Shown: positions 18,239-28,191, numbered from the stretch's first letter. The stretch is DNA of 64,000 nt from Phycisphaerales bacterium (GCA_020639095.1 JACKHH010000002.1:62001-126000), one strand, 5' to 3'. The notes: a model not told the origin generated them from the sequence alone. Numbers and translations are program-made.

Positions 18239-19633
18239 TTGAGTCGAGCGAGCATCCATCCCGCTTACGCAAACCAGCCCGGGTACCCGTCATCGGTGAT
18301 GTCGGGGTACGGGTACGGCTATGGACATGCGCCGGCTGCGACGCAAACGTACAGCAAGGCGGCGGAATGGTATTTGGTCTTCTGCATGTTCATCCCTATT
18401 TTCGAAGGGAAATTCAATGACGCCATCGACTTGATGGTATCAACGCGCAGCTTGATCATCTTTCGACTGACTCCATATAACCTGGTGCCAACGGAGCTCT
18501 TTTTCTGCGGAATCGGCTTCTTCATCGGCATGATCATTTGGCTGACAGGCCGGAGACCGGAAAACCCTCCAGTACGCGGTGTATACAGCCTGTTCGTCTA
18601 CTGTGTCGTCATCGCCGTATGGGTGGTCTACGGCTTCCTCCAGGGACGCTCGTCATGGCTCACTGACGCGCGTTCGTTCCTGGTTCCCGTCGCGGTCGTA
18701 CCGTGGGTAGCTACACTCGCCCATCGCATCAGGGTGGACGTAGTTTATGCTCGGCTGATTCGTTTGGGCGCGGTGCTTGCCGTACTCAATGCCATAGGTG
18801 GAGCGCTGTTCTTCGTTCGGGCCGGTTTTGTACCGGAAGGAAGTTGGTTGGCCGCTTCGTTTCGCGGTGAGTACGTCCTGTTGTTTTGCTACCTCATGGC
18901 CTTTGCACGCACGATTGGTTCGTCCAAGAAGACGCCGCTATCGCTCATCGCCTTGGCCATGGGCCTGCTCATGCCGCTACACAAACCGGTCCTATTTGCA
19001 TTCATGATCGCGAATGTCGCACTGGTCGTGCTTGCCTTGAAGACCGGCCGGCGTTTCGGCAACGTGAAAATCGGCGGGACCCTACTCACAATTGTGCTGC
19101 TTGGCGGTGTGGGTCTTGTGGGTGTTGGTGGAGCGCTTTCATTGGGGCGCGGTTTCGGTAAAGAATACCTGCTGAATCGAATCTTCAAATACAATCAGAG
19201 CATGCGTGACCGCGACGTCAGCGGCGGTCGTATTGGCATGTGGACTGAGTGCCTCGAACGGTGGGTCGACAATCCCATCATTGGTCGCGGGATGGGAGAC
19301 CGCCTGACGATCAAGAAAACGAAGGGGATCGCGATTCTTCCGATCCACAATCTCTACATTCAATTGCTCATGCAAATGGGGATCGTCGGATTATTGCCGA
19401 TCATCGCCGTCGCGGTCATCTGGCTCACACGCTCACTTGGCACACTATCTTGGGAAACCAGCTTGGAACGCTATTGGCCGCGACTGGGTGCTGCCGCCTA
19501 CATTCTGACGATTCTCGCGGGAAGCTCCGTCGGCGATGTCCTCGCGATCAAATGTATTGCCATCCTTTCGTGGATGGTTGTTGCGATTGAATCCGTTGCC
19601 TACAGCCGCGTGATGTGGGAAAATAACCGGTAG
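18239..19633 (+). CDS. O-antigen ligase/polymerase-like membrane protein
   Basis: 464 residues from the TTG start, with about ten transmembrane spans after a cytoplasmic head carrying a GYGYGYGH run. Near the C-terminus comes the Wzy/WaaL-type extracytoplasmic loop: GRIGMWTECLERWVDNPIIGRG, then PIHNLYIQLLMQMGIVGLLP, where the His-Asn and the preceding Arg are the hallmark of the O-antigen ligase family. In polysaccharide loci such proteins either polymerise lipid-linked repeat units or transfer finished chain. Presence of a flippase gene nearby (23644) suggests a Wzx/Wzy-type route. Which of the two roles applies is not decidable from sequence. Confidence 0.8.
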   Translation: MSRASIHPAYANQPGYPSSVMSGYGYGYGHAPAATQTYSKAAEWYLVFCMFIPIFEGKFNDAIDLMVSTRSLIIFRLTPYNLVPTELFFCGIGFFIGMIIWLTGRRPENPPVRGVYSLFVYCVVIAVWVVYGFLQGRSSWLTDARSFLVPVAVVPWVATLAHRIRVDVVYARLIRLGAVLAVLNAIGGALFFVRAGFVPEGSWLAASFRGEYVLLFCYLMAFARTIGSSKKTPLSLIALAMGLLMPLHKPVLFAFMIANVALVVLALKTGRRFGNVKIGGTLLTIVLLGGVGLVGVGGALSLGRGFGKEYLLNRIFKYNQSMRDRDVSGGRIGMWTECLERWVDNPIIGRGMGDRLTIKKTKGIAILPIHNLYIQLLMQMGIVGLLPIIAVAVIWLTRSLGTLSWETSLERYWPRLGAAAYILTILAGSSVGDVLAIKCIAILSWMVVAIESVAYSRVMWENNR

Positions 19634-19711
19634 GCGACGTGATTCCACTACGGTGGCTTCGTGCGACGCGAATTCCGCACTTCGTTTTGTGTTGCGATAG
19701 ATTGACTCCAC

Positions 19712-20545
19712 ATGTCTCGATGGCAATACCACCTCGCTGATCTGGTCAAAGGTCTGCCGGCAATGAGTCCGCTCGCGGCGCTGCTCGCGGTGCGCCGGCC
19801 TCGCGGGCTGCCCGTGTTTGTTGCGTCGGTGCGGCGCGACTATGTCGCCGCAATGGGACGCCGGATCCCTGCGCGGATGCCGGTGGAAGAATTCGGTCGT
19901 GACCAAGTGGTGAGCGTACGCATTGGCGAAAACGGTCAGCACGGCAGCATGGTGCATCTGTTGCTGATGTCGATGGTCGCCATGTTGAAGCCGCGCCGCG
20001 TATTCGAGATCGGCACGCATACCGGCGGAACGACCGCGCTCGTCGCGATGAACACGTCGCAGGACACGGAGATATTCACGCTCGACCTTTCGCCTGACGA
20101 GACGTTGCCGGAAGGTGTAACCGACCTCGAACACATCGCCCGGGCACGTGAGGCGTTGGGCAAAGCGTTCCGCAACACGGAGTGGGAAGGCGAGAAGATC
20201 CAGCAACTGCTGGGCAACAGCAAGACGTTCGACTTCTCGCCGTATCACGACAGCATCGACTTTGTGATCGTCGACGCGTCACACTCGCACGAATTCGTGT
20301 TCAACGACAGCATGCGCGCCTTTCGCATGATCCGACCCGGTGGTGTGATTCTTTGGCACGACTACGAGTCGATGCGCAGCGAGTATGGCGTGACGAAGTT
20401 CTGTAATCGCCTGCGTCACCACTACGGCTTCCCGGTGTTTCGCCTGGGCGCGCACGGCGACGACACGCGCTACGCGTGGATGCGCGTCGACGCCGCGACG
20501 TGCGAGAAGGTCAAGCGTATCGCCGCAAATCCGGCGTCGTTCTAG
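19712..20545 (+). CDS. Class I SAM-dependent methyltransferase (Methyltransf_24-like)
   Basis: 277 residues. The SAM-binding glycine motif reads VFEIGTHTGGTTALVA (about residues 91-106), followed by the acidic motif II EIFTLDLSPDE and a later IDFVIVDASHSHEFV, then GGVILWHDY. This pattern, with DASHSHE and a following HDY, belongs to the small-molecule O-methyltransferase group often found in glycan loci (Methyltransf_24, near cephalosporin-hydroxylase-like proteins). Likely role: methylation of a sugar in the polysaccharide. It lies 78 bases after the O-antigen-ligase-like gene, with no strong Shine-Dalgarno. Confidence 0.8.
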   Translation: MSRWQYHLADLVKGLPAMSPLAALLAVRRPRGLPVFVASVRRDYVAAMGRRIPARMPVEEFGRDQVVSVRIGENGQHGSMVHLLLMSMVAMLKPRRVFEIGTHTGGTTALVAMNTSQDTEIFTLDLSPDETLPEGVTDLEHIARAREALGKAFRNTEWEGEKIQQLLGNSKTFDFSPYHDSIDFVIVDASHSHEFVFNDSMRAFRMIRPGGVILWHDYESMRSEYGVTKFCNRLRHHYGFPVFRLGAHGDDTRYAWMRVDAATCEKVKRIAANPASF

Positions 20546-20592
20546 CGCTTTCCCGGTCGCAACACTTACACGAATTAGAGTAGTTCCCACAC

Positions 20593-21231
20593 ATGTCATT
20601 CGTAACAGGCATTGCCAGGCAACTCTACCGCACGTACAGCGTCAGCATTCGCGCGTGGGACACGTGCATCGGACGCACAAAGCTCAAGGTATTCGGGCGC
20701 GCGCGTGTCGGCGATGACGTGCGCATTTCCGGTCAAATCTGCGTCAAGGTGAGCCCGGGCGGGAAGCTGCTGATCGGCAACAAGGTGCGTTTTGTTTCGG
20801 GTTTTCGCTTCAACCCGGTCGGCCACGATTCGAAGAACGCACTCTTCGTGGGCCCGGAGGGCACGCTCGATATTCACGAGTCCGCCGGCCTGTCCTCAAC
20901 GACAATCGTCGCGCGCAAGTCCGTGGTCATTGGCGAGGGGACGTTCATCGGCGGCGGCGCGAGAATCTACGACAACGACTTCCACAGCCTGGACCCGGCA
21001 ATTCGTGTACACGGCAAGGATGACCAAGTGGGCATCAGACCCGTCACGATTGGACGCGAGTGCTTCATCGGTGGATATGCCATCATCCTCAAAGGCGTAA
21101 CGATTGGAGATCGTTCCATCGTCGGTGCGGGCTCGGTTGTTTCGCGCAGCATTCCACCGGATCAGATTTGGGCGGGCAATCCCGCGGTGTTTGTTCGCGA
21201 CCTCTTTCCCGACAAGGCTTCGGCAAGCTGA
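20593..21231 (+). CDS. Hexapeptide-repeat O-acyltransferase
   Basis: 212 residues with left-handed beta-helix repeats: GDDVRISGQICVKVSPGGKLLIGNKVRF early, then VVIGEGTFIGGGARIYDNDFHSLDP, with the catalytic-type His in NDFHSLDP, and VTIGRECFIGGYAIILKGVTIGDRSIVGAGSVVSRSIPP. The closing GNPAVFVRDLF is typical of WbbJ/LacA-type acetyltransferases, which move acetyl from acetyl-CoA onto sugars. It probably O-acetylates a residue of the repeat unit. The stop shares one base-neighbourhood with the next GT4 gene, which starts two bases after the TGA begins its last position. Confidence 0.85.
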   Translation: MSFVTGIARQLYRTYSVSIRAWDTCIGRTKLKVFGRARVGDDVRISGQICVKVSPGGKLLIGNKVRFVSGFRFNPVGHDSKNALFVGPEGTLDIHESAGLSSTTIVARKSVVIGEGTFIGGGARIYDNDFHSLDPAIRVHGKDDQVGIRPVTIGRECFIGGYAIILKGVTIGDRSIVGAGSVVSRSIPPDQIWAGNPAVFVRDLFPDKASAS

Positions 21232-21232
21232 A

Positions 21233-22489
21233 ATGCCTGGCGCGAAACGCCGCATCCTGTACATTCACCATGGCAGCGGCACCGGCGGCGCGCCACTCAG
21301 TCTGTGTTTTCTGATTCGCGAGCTCGACCCGGGGATTTACGAACCGCTCACCTGCTGTCATCCCGACGAGGCCTCCGCGCTCGACTGCTTCCGTCGCTTC
21401 GGGCACGAGCCGGTGACTTGGCGACTCGTGCGCTTCCTGCACAGCGCGGCCGGTTGGTGGAAACCCCATGTACCGCTCGACTATGTGATGTTCTCGCGTT
21501 GGGCGCGCGAGTATCGCAGGAGTTGCAAAGCGCTTGCCGCCCTGTTGGCCGAAACCAAACCGGACTTGGTACACCTGAACTCGCTGACGTTGCTCCCTTA
21601 CGCCAAGGTGATCAAGCAACTGGGCACGCGCGTCGTGGTACACGTTCGTGAACCGGCGAGCAGCGGGAGCATCGGGCTGCGGCGTGCGTGGTTGCGACAC
21701 ATTGCGCGACATTACGTCGACGCGATCGTCTACATCTGCCAGGACAACCGCGACCGCTTGACGGGCAAGGATCCTGTTGGGCGCATCGTTTACAACTTTG
21801 TGGACTTCGCCGAGTTCGACCGCGGCATGGATCGCGACGCGGCACGTGCGAAGTTCAACGTACCCCCGGATGCTGCCGTCATCCTCTTCTCCGGTGGTTC
21901 GTCGTCGGGCATCAAGGGTGTCGTGCCGCTCCTGCACGCGATCGCGAAGGTGCGCGACGCGGGCGAGCGCCTCGTCTGCCTCATGCCCGGCACCAAGTCG
22001 CCGCCGCCACGATCAACCGGCAAGCTCCGCAGCCTGCTGCGCGGCAAGCTCGTCGACCAGGAGGTTGAAGAAACCATCAAGACGCTGCGGCTGGAATCGA
22101 CAGTCGTGCGTACCGTATTCAGCCACGAGATGCCCAGCTACTATGCCGCGTGCGACGTGGTCGCGGTCCCATTTACAAAACCGCACTTCGCCCGCGCGGT
22201 CATAGAAGCCGGCGCCATGGCGAAGCCGGTCGTGGCTTCGCGGATTGGCGGCGTCACGGAAGTTGTGGATGAGGGAAACACCGGCTTGCTTGTGCAACCT
22301 GGGGACGCCGACCAGCTTGCCGACGCGTTGCTCCGCGTCCTGCGGGACAGGGAACTCGCAAACCGTCTTGGCGAAGGCGGATACGCGCAGGCAGAACGCA
22401 TGTTCGAAGCCAAGGCGAACGCCAGGGCCACCGTGGCGGTCTATGATGAAATCTTCAATCACACGGACAAGCGCGTAGCGGCGTCATGA
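21233..22489 (+). CDS. GT4-type glycosyltransferase
   Basis: 418 residues from ATG 21233, chosen because the frame further upstream overlaps the acyltransferase and the protein naturally begins RRILYIHHGSGTGGAPLS, a GT-B N-terminal motif. The C-terminal Rossmann domain carries ILFSGGSSSGIKGV, then YAACDVVAVPFTKPHFARAVIEAGAMAKPVVASRIGG, the E-x7-E nucleotide-sugar site of GT4. It is cytoplasmic and adds one sugar to the lipid-linked repeat; donor and acceptor are not readable. It ends in ATGA overlap with the epimerase gene. Confidence 0.85.
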   Translation: MPGAKRRILYIHHGSGTGGAPLSLCFLIRELDPGIYEPLTCCHPDEASALDCFRRFGHEPVTWRLVRFLHSAAGWWKPHVPLDYVMFSRWAREYRRSCKALAALLAETKPDLVHLNSLTLLPYAKVIKQLGTRVVVHVREPASSGSIGLRRAWLRHIARHYVDAIVYICQDNRDRLTGKDPVGRIVYNFVDFAEFDRGMDRDAARAKFNVPPDAAVILFSGGSSSGIKGVVPLLHAIAKVRDAGERLVCLMPGTKSPPPRSTGKLRSLLRGKLVDQEVEETIKTLRLESTVVRTVFSHEMPSYYAACDVVAVPFTKPHFARAVIEAGAMAKPVVASRIGGVTEVVDEGNTGLLVQPGDADQLADALLRVLRDRELANRLGEGGYAQAERMFEAKANARATVAVYDEIFNHTDKRVAAS

Positions 22490-23631
22490 CCATGAAGATT
22501 TCACTCATCTTCGGAACGCGCCCCGAAGCGGTCAAGCTGTGTCCGCTGGTGCGCGCGTTGCAAGCGCACGACGCCTTTTCGCCACACGTGTGCGTCACCG
22601 GGCAGCATCGCGCGATGCTCGAACAGGTGCTCGACGCGTTCGACGTTTCGCCTGACGTCGATCTTGCGCTGATGCAGCCCGACCAAACGCTCGCGGAGTT
22701 TTCGGCGCGTGCGATCCGTTCGATTGACGCGTACCTCACCGCTCACAAGCCCGATTGGGTCGTCGTGCAGGGCGACACCACGACCGTGTTCTGCGCGGCG
22801 CTGGCGGCCTACTATCGACGGATTCGCGTTGCGCACGTGGAGGCTGGGCTGCGCACCGGGAACAAATTCTCGCCGTTTCCCGAAGAAGCGAACCGCGTGC
22901 TCGCGACGCACCTCAGCGACCTGCACTTTGCGCCGACTGAACGCGCGCGGTGCAACCTGTTGCGCGAAGGCGTCGCCGATGAGCGCATTCACGTCACGGG
23001 CAACACTGTGATTGACGCGCTGCACATCGCGCGCGATCGTGTACGGCGCGAGGCGCCAAGTGTCTCCGCGCTACCGGCGGACATTCAACCGGGCACGAAC
23101 GGAAAGCGCGTTGTCCTGATCACCGGGCATCGCCGCGAGAGTTTCGGCGCGGGCTTCGAGTCGATCTGCACAGCCATTCGCTCGCTGGCGACGAAGCACA
23201 GCGACTGCGCGTTCGTCTATCCCGTACATCTGAATCCAAACGTCCGCGAGCCGGTCTTCCGCCTGCTCGGCGACGCCGCCAACATCCACCTCACCGAGCC
23301 GCTCGATTACTTACCGTTCGTGGCCATGATGGATCGCGCGACGCTGATCCTCACCGACTCCGGCGGCGTACAGGAAGAAGCGCCCAGCCTGGGCAAGCCG
23401 GTGCTGGTGATGCGCGACACCACCGAACGCCCCGAAGGCGTCGATGCCGGGACAGTCAAGCTCGTCGGCACCGATGCCGATCGCATCGTATCCGAGGTGG
23501 GCCGCCTGCTGACCGACAGCAAGACGTATTCAATCATGGCGCAAGCGGTCAATCCCTACGGCGACGGACGCGCCTGCGAACGCATTGTGAATGTACTCGC
23601 GGCTGAACTGACCGCGAACTGCACCTGTTGA
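22486..23631 (+). CDS. wecB: UDP-N-acetylglucosamine 2-epimerase (non-hydrolysing)
   Basis: 381 residues. It interconverts UDP-GlcNAc and UDP-ManNAc. The family text is nearly continuous: ISLIFGTRPEAVKLCPLVR, VTGQHRAMLEQVL, VVVQGDTTTVFCAAL, HVEAGLRTGNKFSPFPEEANR, ITGHRRESFG, then DSGGVQEEAPSLGKPVLVMR and TERPEG. All catalytic-region motifs are intact. ATG 22486 overlaps the previous stop by four bases; ATG 22492 is an alternative. A second, more distant epimerase lies at 48807, so two ManNAc-type precursors or two substrate specificities may exist. Gene symbol by family only. Confidence 0.93.
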   Translation: MTMKISLIFGTRPEAVKLCPLVRALQAHDAFSPHVCVTGQHRAMLEQVLDAFDVSPDVDLALMQPDQTLAEFSARAIRSIDAYLTAHKPDWVVVQGDTTTVFCAALAAYYRRIRVAHVEAGLRTGNKFSPFPEEANRVLATHLSDLHFAPTERARCNLLREGVADERIHVTGNTVIDALHIARDRVRREAPSVSALPADIQPGTNGKRVVLITGHRRESFGAGFESICTAIRSLATKHSDCAFVYPVHLNPNVREPVFRLLGDAANIHLTEPLDYLPFVAMMDRATLILTDSGGVQEEAPSLGKPVLVMRDTTERPEGVDAGTVKLVGTDADRIVSEVGRLLTDSKTYSIMAQAVNPYGDGRACERIVNVLAAELTANCTC

Positions 23632-23643
23632 TCTTGAACCTGC

Positions 23644-25170
23644 ATGGCCAACCACGAGAAGTACTTCGATACTGCACACCTGGCGAAGGACCTCAAGACC
23701 CGCAGCCTCAAGGGCGGGTCTGCGACGATGCTGGGCCAGGGCCTCAAGTTCGTACTCACCACAGCGTCGACTATCGTGCTCGCCCGCATGCTGGCGCCCG
23801 CGGACTTCGGTTTGGTCGCGATGGTCATCGCGCTGACGCAGTTCGCCCTGCAATTCCGCGATCTCGGGCTTTCCACAGCGACGATTCAACGCGATCACAT
23901 CAATCACGGACAAGTCAGCACGCTGTTCTGGATCAACACCGGCGTCGGTGTATTGTTCACGATTCTCACGATCGCTGCCGCTCCGCTCATCGCCGCGTTC
24001 TACAAAGACCCTCGACTGACGAGCGTAGCCATTGCACTCTCACCAATGTTCTTGCTCTCGGGTCTCTCGGTGCAACATCAAGCACTGCTGCGCCGGCAGA
24101 TGCGCTTCGGCGTGTTGGCAATCTTCGATGTGCTCTCTATTGCCTTCGGATTCATCGTGGCGGTGTCGGTCGCATGGGCGGATAAGGGCTATTGGGCGTT
24201 GGTCGCGGCGCGAGTATCAACACCACTTGCGTTCTTGGTTGGCGTGTGGATCGCGTGCAGTTGGCGTCCCTCAAGTCCGGTGCGTGGATCGGGTGTGCGT
24301 TCAATGCTGTCATTTGGTGGGAACATTACGGCGTTCAATACGTTGAATTATTTCTCGCGCAACCTGGACAGTGTACTCATCGGCAGGACGCTCGGTGCCG
24401 CAATCCTCGGCTTGTATGACAAGGCATACAGTTTGTTGGTGATGCCCATCACGAACATTCGCGCGCCCGTGAACGCCGTCGCGATACCGACGCTGGCCAG
24501 GCTTCAGGGCGAACCTGAACGCTACCGGCGTTACTACTGCAAGATCGTGGCGTTAATTGGTTTCCTCTCAATGCCGCTCATGGCGCTATGTTTTGCGTCC
24601 GCCGACGCGTTGGTGATTGCGCTGCTGGGGAAGGATTGGGCGGGCGCCGCCGACTTTATTCGCATTCTCGCCTTCGTCGGATTCCTTCAGCCTGTGGTCA
24701 GCACCAACGGCGCGGTCTATGTGTCGTGCGGACGTGCGGATCGCATGCTTCGATGGGGCATGTGGAACAGCAGCGTCACGGTCGCGTGCTTCTTCGTCGG
24801 CCTGCACTGGGGGGCGAAGGGCGTCGCGTACGGCTACGTCGTGGCAACGTATATCATGCTCTGGCCGACACTGTGGCACGCGTTTGCGACAACGTCAGTG
24901 CGCATCCGAGATTTTCTTGAGGCAATCTGGCGGCCTGCAATCGCTAGTCTGATCACAGGCGCTGTGATCATTCTACTGCGACCACGATTCAGCCACAGCA
25001 CGGAACTCGCACAGTTTGTGGCGTGCTGCGGGCTCGCCGCTAGTGCATATCTCCTTGCATGGTTGCTCATACCAGGTGGCCGAGTGCATCTTCGCGAGTT
25101 GATCAGCTATGCCCGCATGGTGTTGGCGCGAAGCCCATCCCCGAACGCGACCGAAACAAAGCCGGCGTAA
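23644..25170 (+). CDS. Polysaccharide flippase (WzxC-like, MOP superfamily)
   Basis: 508 residues with about 12-14 hydrophobic spans and the family start SLKGGSATMLGQGLKFVLTT followed by VLARMLAPADFGLVAMV. Mid-protein text YFSRNLDSVLIGRTLGAAILGLYDKAYSL and PITNIRAPVNAVAIPTLARLQ is characteristic of the lipopolysaccharide biosynthesis flippases of the WzxC group. It moves undecaprenyl-linked repeat units across the inner membrane. The gene follows wecB after 12 bases and precedes a methyltransferase, within the operon. Confidence 0.92.
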   Translation: MANHEKYFDTAHLAKDLKTRSLKGGSATMLGQGLKFVLTTASTIVLARMLAPADFGLVAMVIALTQFALQFRDLGLSTATIQRDHINHGQVSTLFWINTGVGVLFTILTIAAAPLIAAFYKDPRLTSVAIALSPMFLLSGLSVQHQALLRRQMRFGVLAIFDVLSIAFGFIVAVSVAWADKGYWALVAARVSTPLAFLVGVWIACSWRPSSPVRGSGVRSMLSFGGNITAFNTLNYFSRNLDSVLIGRTLGAAILGLYDKAYSLLVMPITNIRAPVNAVAIPTLARLQGEPERYRRYYCKIVALIGFLSMPLMALCFASADALVIALLGKDWAGAADFIRILAFVGFLQPVVSTNGAVYVSCGRADRMLRWGMWNSSVTVACFFVGLHWGAKGVAYGYVVATYIMLWPTLWHAFATTSVRIRDFLEAIWRPAIASLITGAVIILLRPRFSHSTELAQFVACCGLAASAYLLAWLLIPGGRVHLRELISYARMVLARSPSPNATETKPA

Positions 25171-25199
25171 TTCGACTCCTGAGGATTGACCAAAGCACA

Positions 25200-25904
25200 A
25201 TGTCCGCATTGACACGTAGGTACAACGAACAACATCAGATCAAGCAGATGATATCGGCATTGCACCTGATGCCAGAGGCGACAATCCTGGACGTGGGTTG
25301 CGGGTATGGCCGCAACCTGCGATTGCTTCGCGAGATCGGGTTGCAGGCGACCGGTGTCGATGTGAACGAGGATGCCGTAGCGGCAAACCGTGCAGACGGC
25401 TTCGACTGCATCAGCATTCGCGAATTTGAGAAATCATCGACGCAGTATGATTTCATGGTATTTTCGCACATCATCGAACACTTTACGCCCTCGAATCTGC
25501 TCGCGTTCATGGACAACTATCTGTCGCGGCTCAAGACGGGCGGACACCTGCTCATCGCCACGCCGCTTATGAGTCCTCGGTTCTACGACGATTTCGACCA
25601 CGTTCGCCCGTATCCACCCTACGCAATTGATATGATGTTCACGCGCGAGCGTGGACAGACGCAGTACGCGTCGCGCCACAAGCTTGAGGGGGTCGACATC
25701 CGCGTGCGTCGACGTCCGATTCGGCTATCACCGTCTCGTTTGCACTACCTCCAGCAGCATCACAACCTCTTGTACAAGTTGATCGTGAACGCGCTACCCG
25801 GTGCGTACAAGTGGAGTTGCGGACTTCTTGGCTGGACCGACGGGTGGATGGGCATCTACCGCAACCTGGGGCTGCGCAATGACGCCGCGAATGATTCAGC
25901 ATGA
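25200..25904 (+). CDS. Class I SAM-dependent methyltransferase
   Basis: 234 residues from ATG 25200; the longer frame upstream lies over the flippase end. SAM motif ILDVGCGYGRNLRLLREIG (about residues 27-45), acidic VDVNEDAV, then DFMVFSHIIEHFTPSNLLAFM, the motif of UbiE/Methyltransf_11-23 proteins, and LKTGGHLLIATP. A basic, Tyr/Trp-containing C-terminal part could contact a glycan or lipid. Likely methylates the polysaccharide or its carrier. Four-base overlap with the GT2 gene downstream. Confidence 0.85.
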   Translation: MSALTRRYNEQHQIKQMISALHLMPEATILDVGCGYGRNLRLLREIGLQATGVDVNEDAVAANRADGFDCISIREFEKSSTQYDFMVFSHIIEHFTPSNLLAFMDNYLSRLKTGGHLLIATPLMSPRFYDDFDHVRPYPPYAIDMMFTRERGQTQYASRHKLEGVDIRVRRRPIRLSPSRLHYLQQHHNLLYKLIVNALPGAYKWSCGLLGWTDGWMGIYRNLGLRNDAANDSA

Positions 25905-26932
25905 GCGCCTCTGCATTCGATCTCACGATATTGATCGCCACCCACAACCGGGCTCGCGTGCTTGACGATACGTTGAAGAACTTCACACGTCTGGATCGAA
26001 ATGGACTTGAGGTTTGCTTCGTTGTCATTGACAACAACAGCAATGACGACACAAGACAGATTGTTGAGCGCTACACGAACGCACTTCCGCTGCGTTACCT
26101 TTTCGAGCCGCGCGCGGGCAAGAACTTCGCACTCAACAAAGCGCTCGACGAGGTTGCACTTGGCGACATCGTTGCGTTCACCGACGACGATGTGAACCCC
26201 GACGCGAACTGGCTGCACGCGGTGGTAGAAGCTGCGCGACATCATCCGGAGTACGATCTGTTTGGCGGCCCCCTCCGGGTGGAATTGCCGCCGAGCGCAC
26301 CAGTCTGGGCGCATGACCCGAAGGTGCAGCGTTTCACATATGCACTCCACGGTCTCGGCGACAAGGAGTGTGCCTACCCGACTGAGCGCGCGTACCCGTG
26401 TGGGGCCAACCTTTGGATGCGCCGCAGCTTGTTCGATGGGGGCAGACGGTTCGACACCAGCATCGGACCACGGCCGGGGCGGCGGTTCATGGGCTCCGAG
26501 ACCACGCTCTTGCGGCAACTGACGGCGGAGGGACGCGGCATCCTGTATGTGCCGTCGGCGGTCGTTGGACACTGCATTCAGGACGATGCGCTGACGGTCG
26601 CATACGTTCGCGAGCGCGCGCGGCGCCGTGGCAAGAGCGCCCCGCACGCGACCGGACATTTCGTCCACAATGATCTTCACGCGCGCAACCGCACGCTCTG
26701 GACGTTCGTCCGCTACGTTTCCATCATGCGTTGGTGCTTTCGTCTGCTGTTCGCGAAACTGTCCTTATCGCCGACGCGACGCGTTGCACGAAGCATCGCA
26801 CCCTGGAACGGGATGGCTGCCGACATCGAATGCCTGCGGCTCGCCGCGATGACAACCGATGAAATGCGGGCCGATCGTTGCGCACCGGAGATTGCCGAAA
26901 ATCCCCCGACCGGAACCAACCGCGCACAATGA
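25901..26932 (+). CDS. GT2-family glycosyltransferase
   Basis: 343 residues. GT-A start FDLTILIATHNRARVLDDTLKNF, then VVIDNNSNDDT, the DxD-type site FTDDDVNPDANWL (about 87-99), and the C-terminal acceptor side with CGANLWMRRSLF and the GSETTLLRQL pair typical of processive-like/GT2 transferases. It uses a nucleotide sugar in the cytoplasm with a divalent metal. It is the only GT2 enzyme among seven transferases in this block. Both ends overlap neighbours by four bases. Confidence 0.88.
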   Translation: MSASAFDLTILIATHNRARVLDDTLKNFTRLDRNGLEVCFVVIDNNSNDDTRQIVERYTNALPLRYLFEPRAGKNFALNKALDEVALGDIVAFTDDDVNPDANWLHAVVEAARHHPEYDLFGGPLRVELPPSAPVWAHDPKVQRFTYALHGLGDKECAYPTERAYPCGANLWMRRSLFDGGRRFDTSIGPRPGRRFMGSETTLLRQLTAEGRGILYVPSAVVGHCIQDDALTVAYVRERARRRGKSAPHATGHFVHNDLHARNRTLWTFVRYVSIMRWCFRLLFAKLSLSPTRRVARSIAPWNGMAADIECLRLAAMTTDEMRADRCAPEIAENPPTGTNRAQ

Positions 26933-28191
26933 ACATCGTCATCACTGGTCATTTCGGATTCCCGACCGGATCAGCGGCTGCGTCACGTATTCGGCATCTC
27001 GCGCGCGGGCTCGTCGAACTAGGGCATCAGGTCTCGGTAATTGTGATGTCGCCGTCCATCATCGAACAAGGCGACGACGCGTGCGACGGGTGGAGCCGCC
27101 ATGCCGGGATTCGCTATCGCAACGCGCGCGCGTATCTGCCTGGGGCTGCACGTCCGTCCCGCTTGCGGCGAATGGTGGGCCTCGTCTCCGACATGCGTTC
27201 CGACGCGCGCCGCGTGTGCGCGACGCTTGAGACGATGCGCGCTTCGGGCGGCGTTGACGCGGTCATTGGCTACAGTCTTTACGCCTTCGGGATGAACCAG
27301 ATTCTGCGTTATTGCAGGTCAGCCGGTATCCCATTTGTGGCGGACGTCGTCGAATGGGTGGGGCCCGACTCCTTCGCCGGCGGCAAGTGCAATCCGCTCT
27401 ACTGGGACAGCGAGCGAGCGATCCGCCGCCTGCTACCAAAGTGCGACGGCATCATCGCGATTTCCAGCTACCTCGAACGTTACTTCCAGTCGAAGGGCCT
27501 ACCAACGGTGCGCGTCCCGGCAATCATCGATCTTGCCGAGGCACCGGAGCCGGCAGGTGCGCCCGCGCGACCGCGCACGGGGCGCTACGTGCTCACCTAC
27601 TTGGGCAATATGGTCGAGCGCGACGGACCGATGCTGATGATCGACGCTATCCGACAGGCGGTGCAGGCGGGCTGCAATGTGCAGTTCAACGTGGTCGGCG
27701 GAACGGAACGCGTCCCCGAGGCACAGCGTGCGAAAGCGGCGGCAGAGGCTGACGCGACGATTCGCGATCGCGTAAGGTTTTGGGGACGCGTCTCCGACGA
27801 GGCGGTACGCGATCATCTCACGGGCAGCGACGCGCTCATCTTCACGCGAACGAGTGGACGCGCGAGCAGTGCGGCCTTTCCCACGCGATTGCCGGAATAC
27901 CTGGTGACCGGCAAACCGGTTATCGCCAGCGGCGTTAGCGACATCGGCGAATACCTCCGCGAAGGCGTTGAAGCGCTGGTCATCAAACCGGACAGTTCGA
28001 CGGCTCTTGCAGATGCGATCGCGAAGCTCGTCGCGTCACCCGACGGCGGCAAGTCGATCGGAGAGGCTGGCCGGCGCAAATGCGCGGAATGCTTCGACTA
28101 CGCCAAGCGCGCCGCGGAAGTCGAAGGCTTCCTGAGCAAACTTGCGGGCTGCGCGACTCCGGCACACGGCGAACGGAAGGTTGCCGTCTGA
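26929..28191 (+). CDS. GT4-type glycosyltransferase
   Basis: 420 residues from ATG 26929, which overlaps the previous TGA; the frame extends upstream over the GT2 end. N-terminal GT-B motif IVITGHFGFPTGSAAASRIRHLARGL, central IIAISSYLERYF and PAIID before the second Rossmann fold YVLTYLGNMVERDGP, then FTRTSGRASSAAFPTRLPEYLVTGKPVIASGVSDIGEYL. The last segment holds the donor-site Glu and GKPV motif, in a divergent form lacking the usual E-x7-E spacing. Cytoplasmic; sugar unknown. Confidence 0.82.
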   Translation: MNIVITGHFGFPTGSAAASRIRHLARGLVELGHQVSVIVMSPSIIEQGDDACDGWSRHAGIRYRNARAYLPGAARPSRLRRMVGLVSDMRSDARRVCATLETMRASGGVDAVIGYSLYAFGMNQILRYCRSAGIPFVADVVEWVGPDSFAGGKCNPLYWDSERAIRRLLPKCDGIIAISSYLERYFQSKGLPTVRVPAIIDLAEAPEPAGAPARPRTGRYVLTYLGNMVERDGPMLMIDAIRQAVQAGCNVQFNVVGGTERVPEAQRAKAAAEADATIRDRVRFWGRVSDEAVRDHLTGSDALIFTRTSGRASSAAFPTRLPEYLVTGKPVIASGVSDIGEYLREGVEALVIKPDSSTALADAIAKLVASPDGGKSIGEAGRRKCAECFDYAKRAAEVEGFLSKLAGCATPAHGERKVAV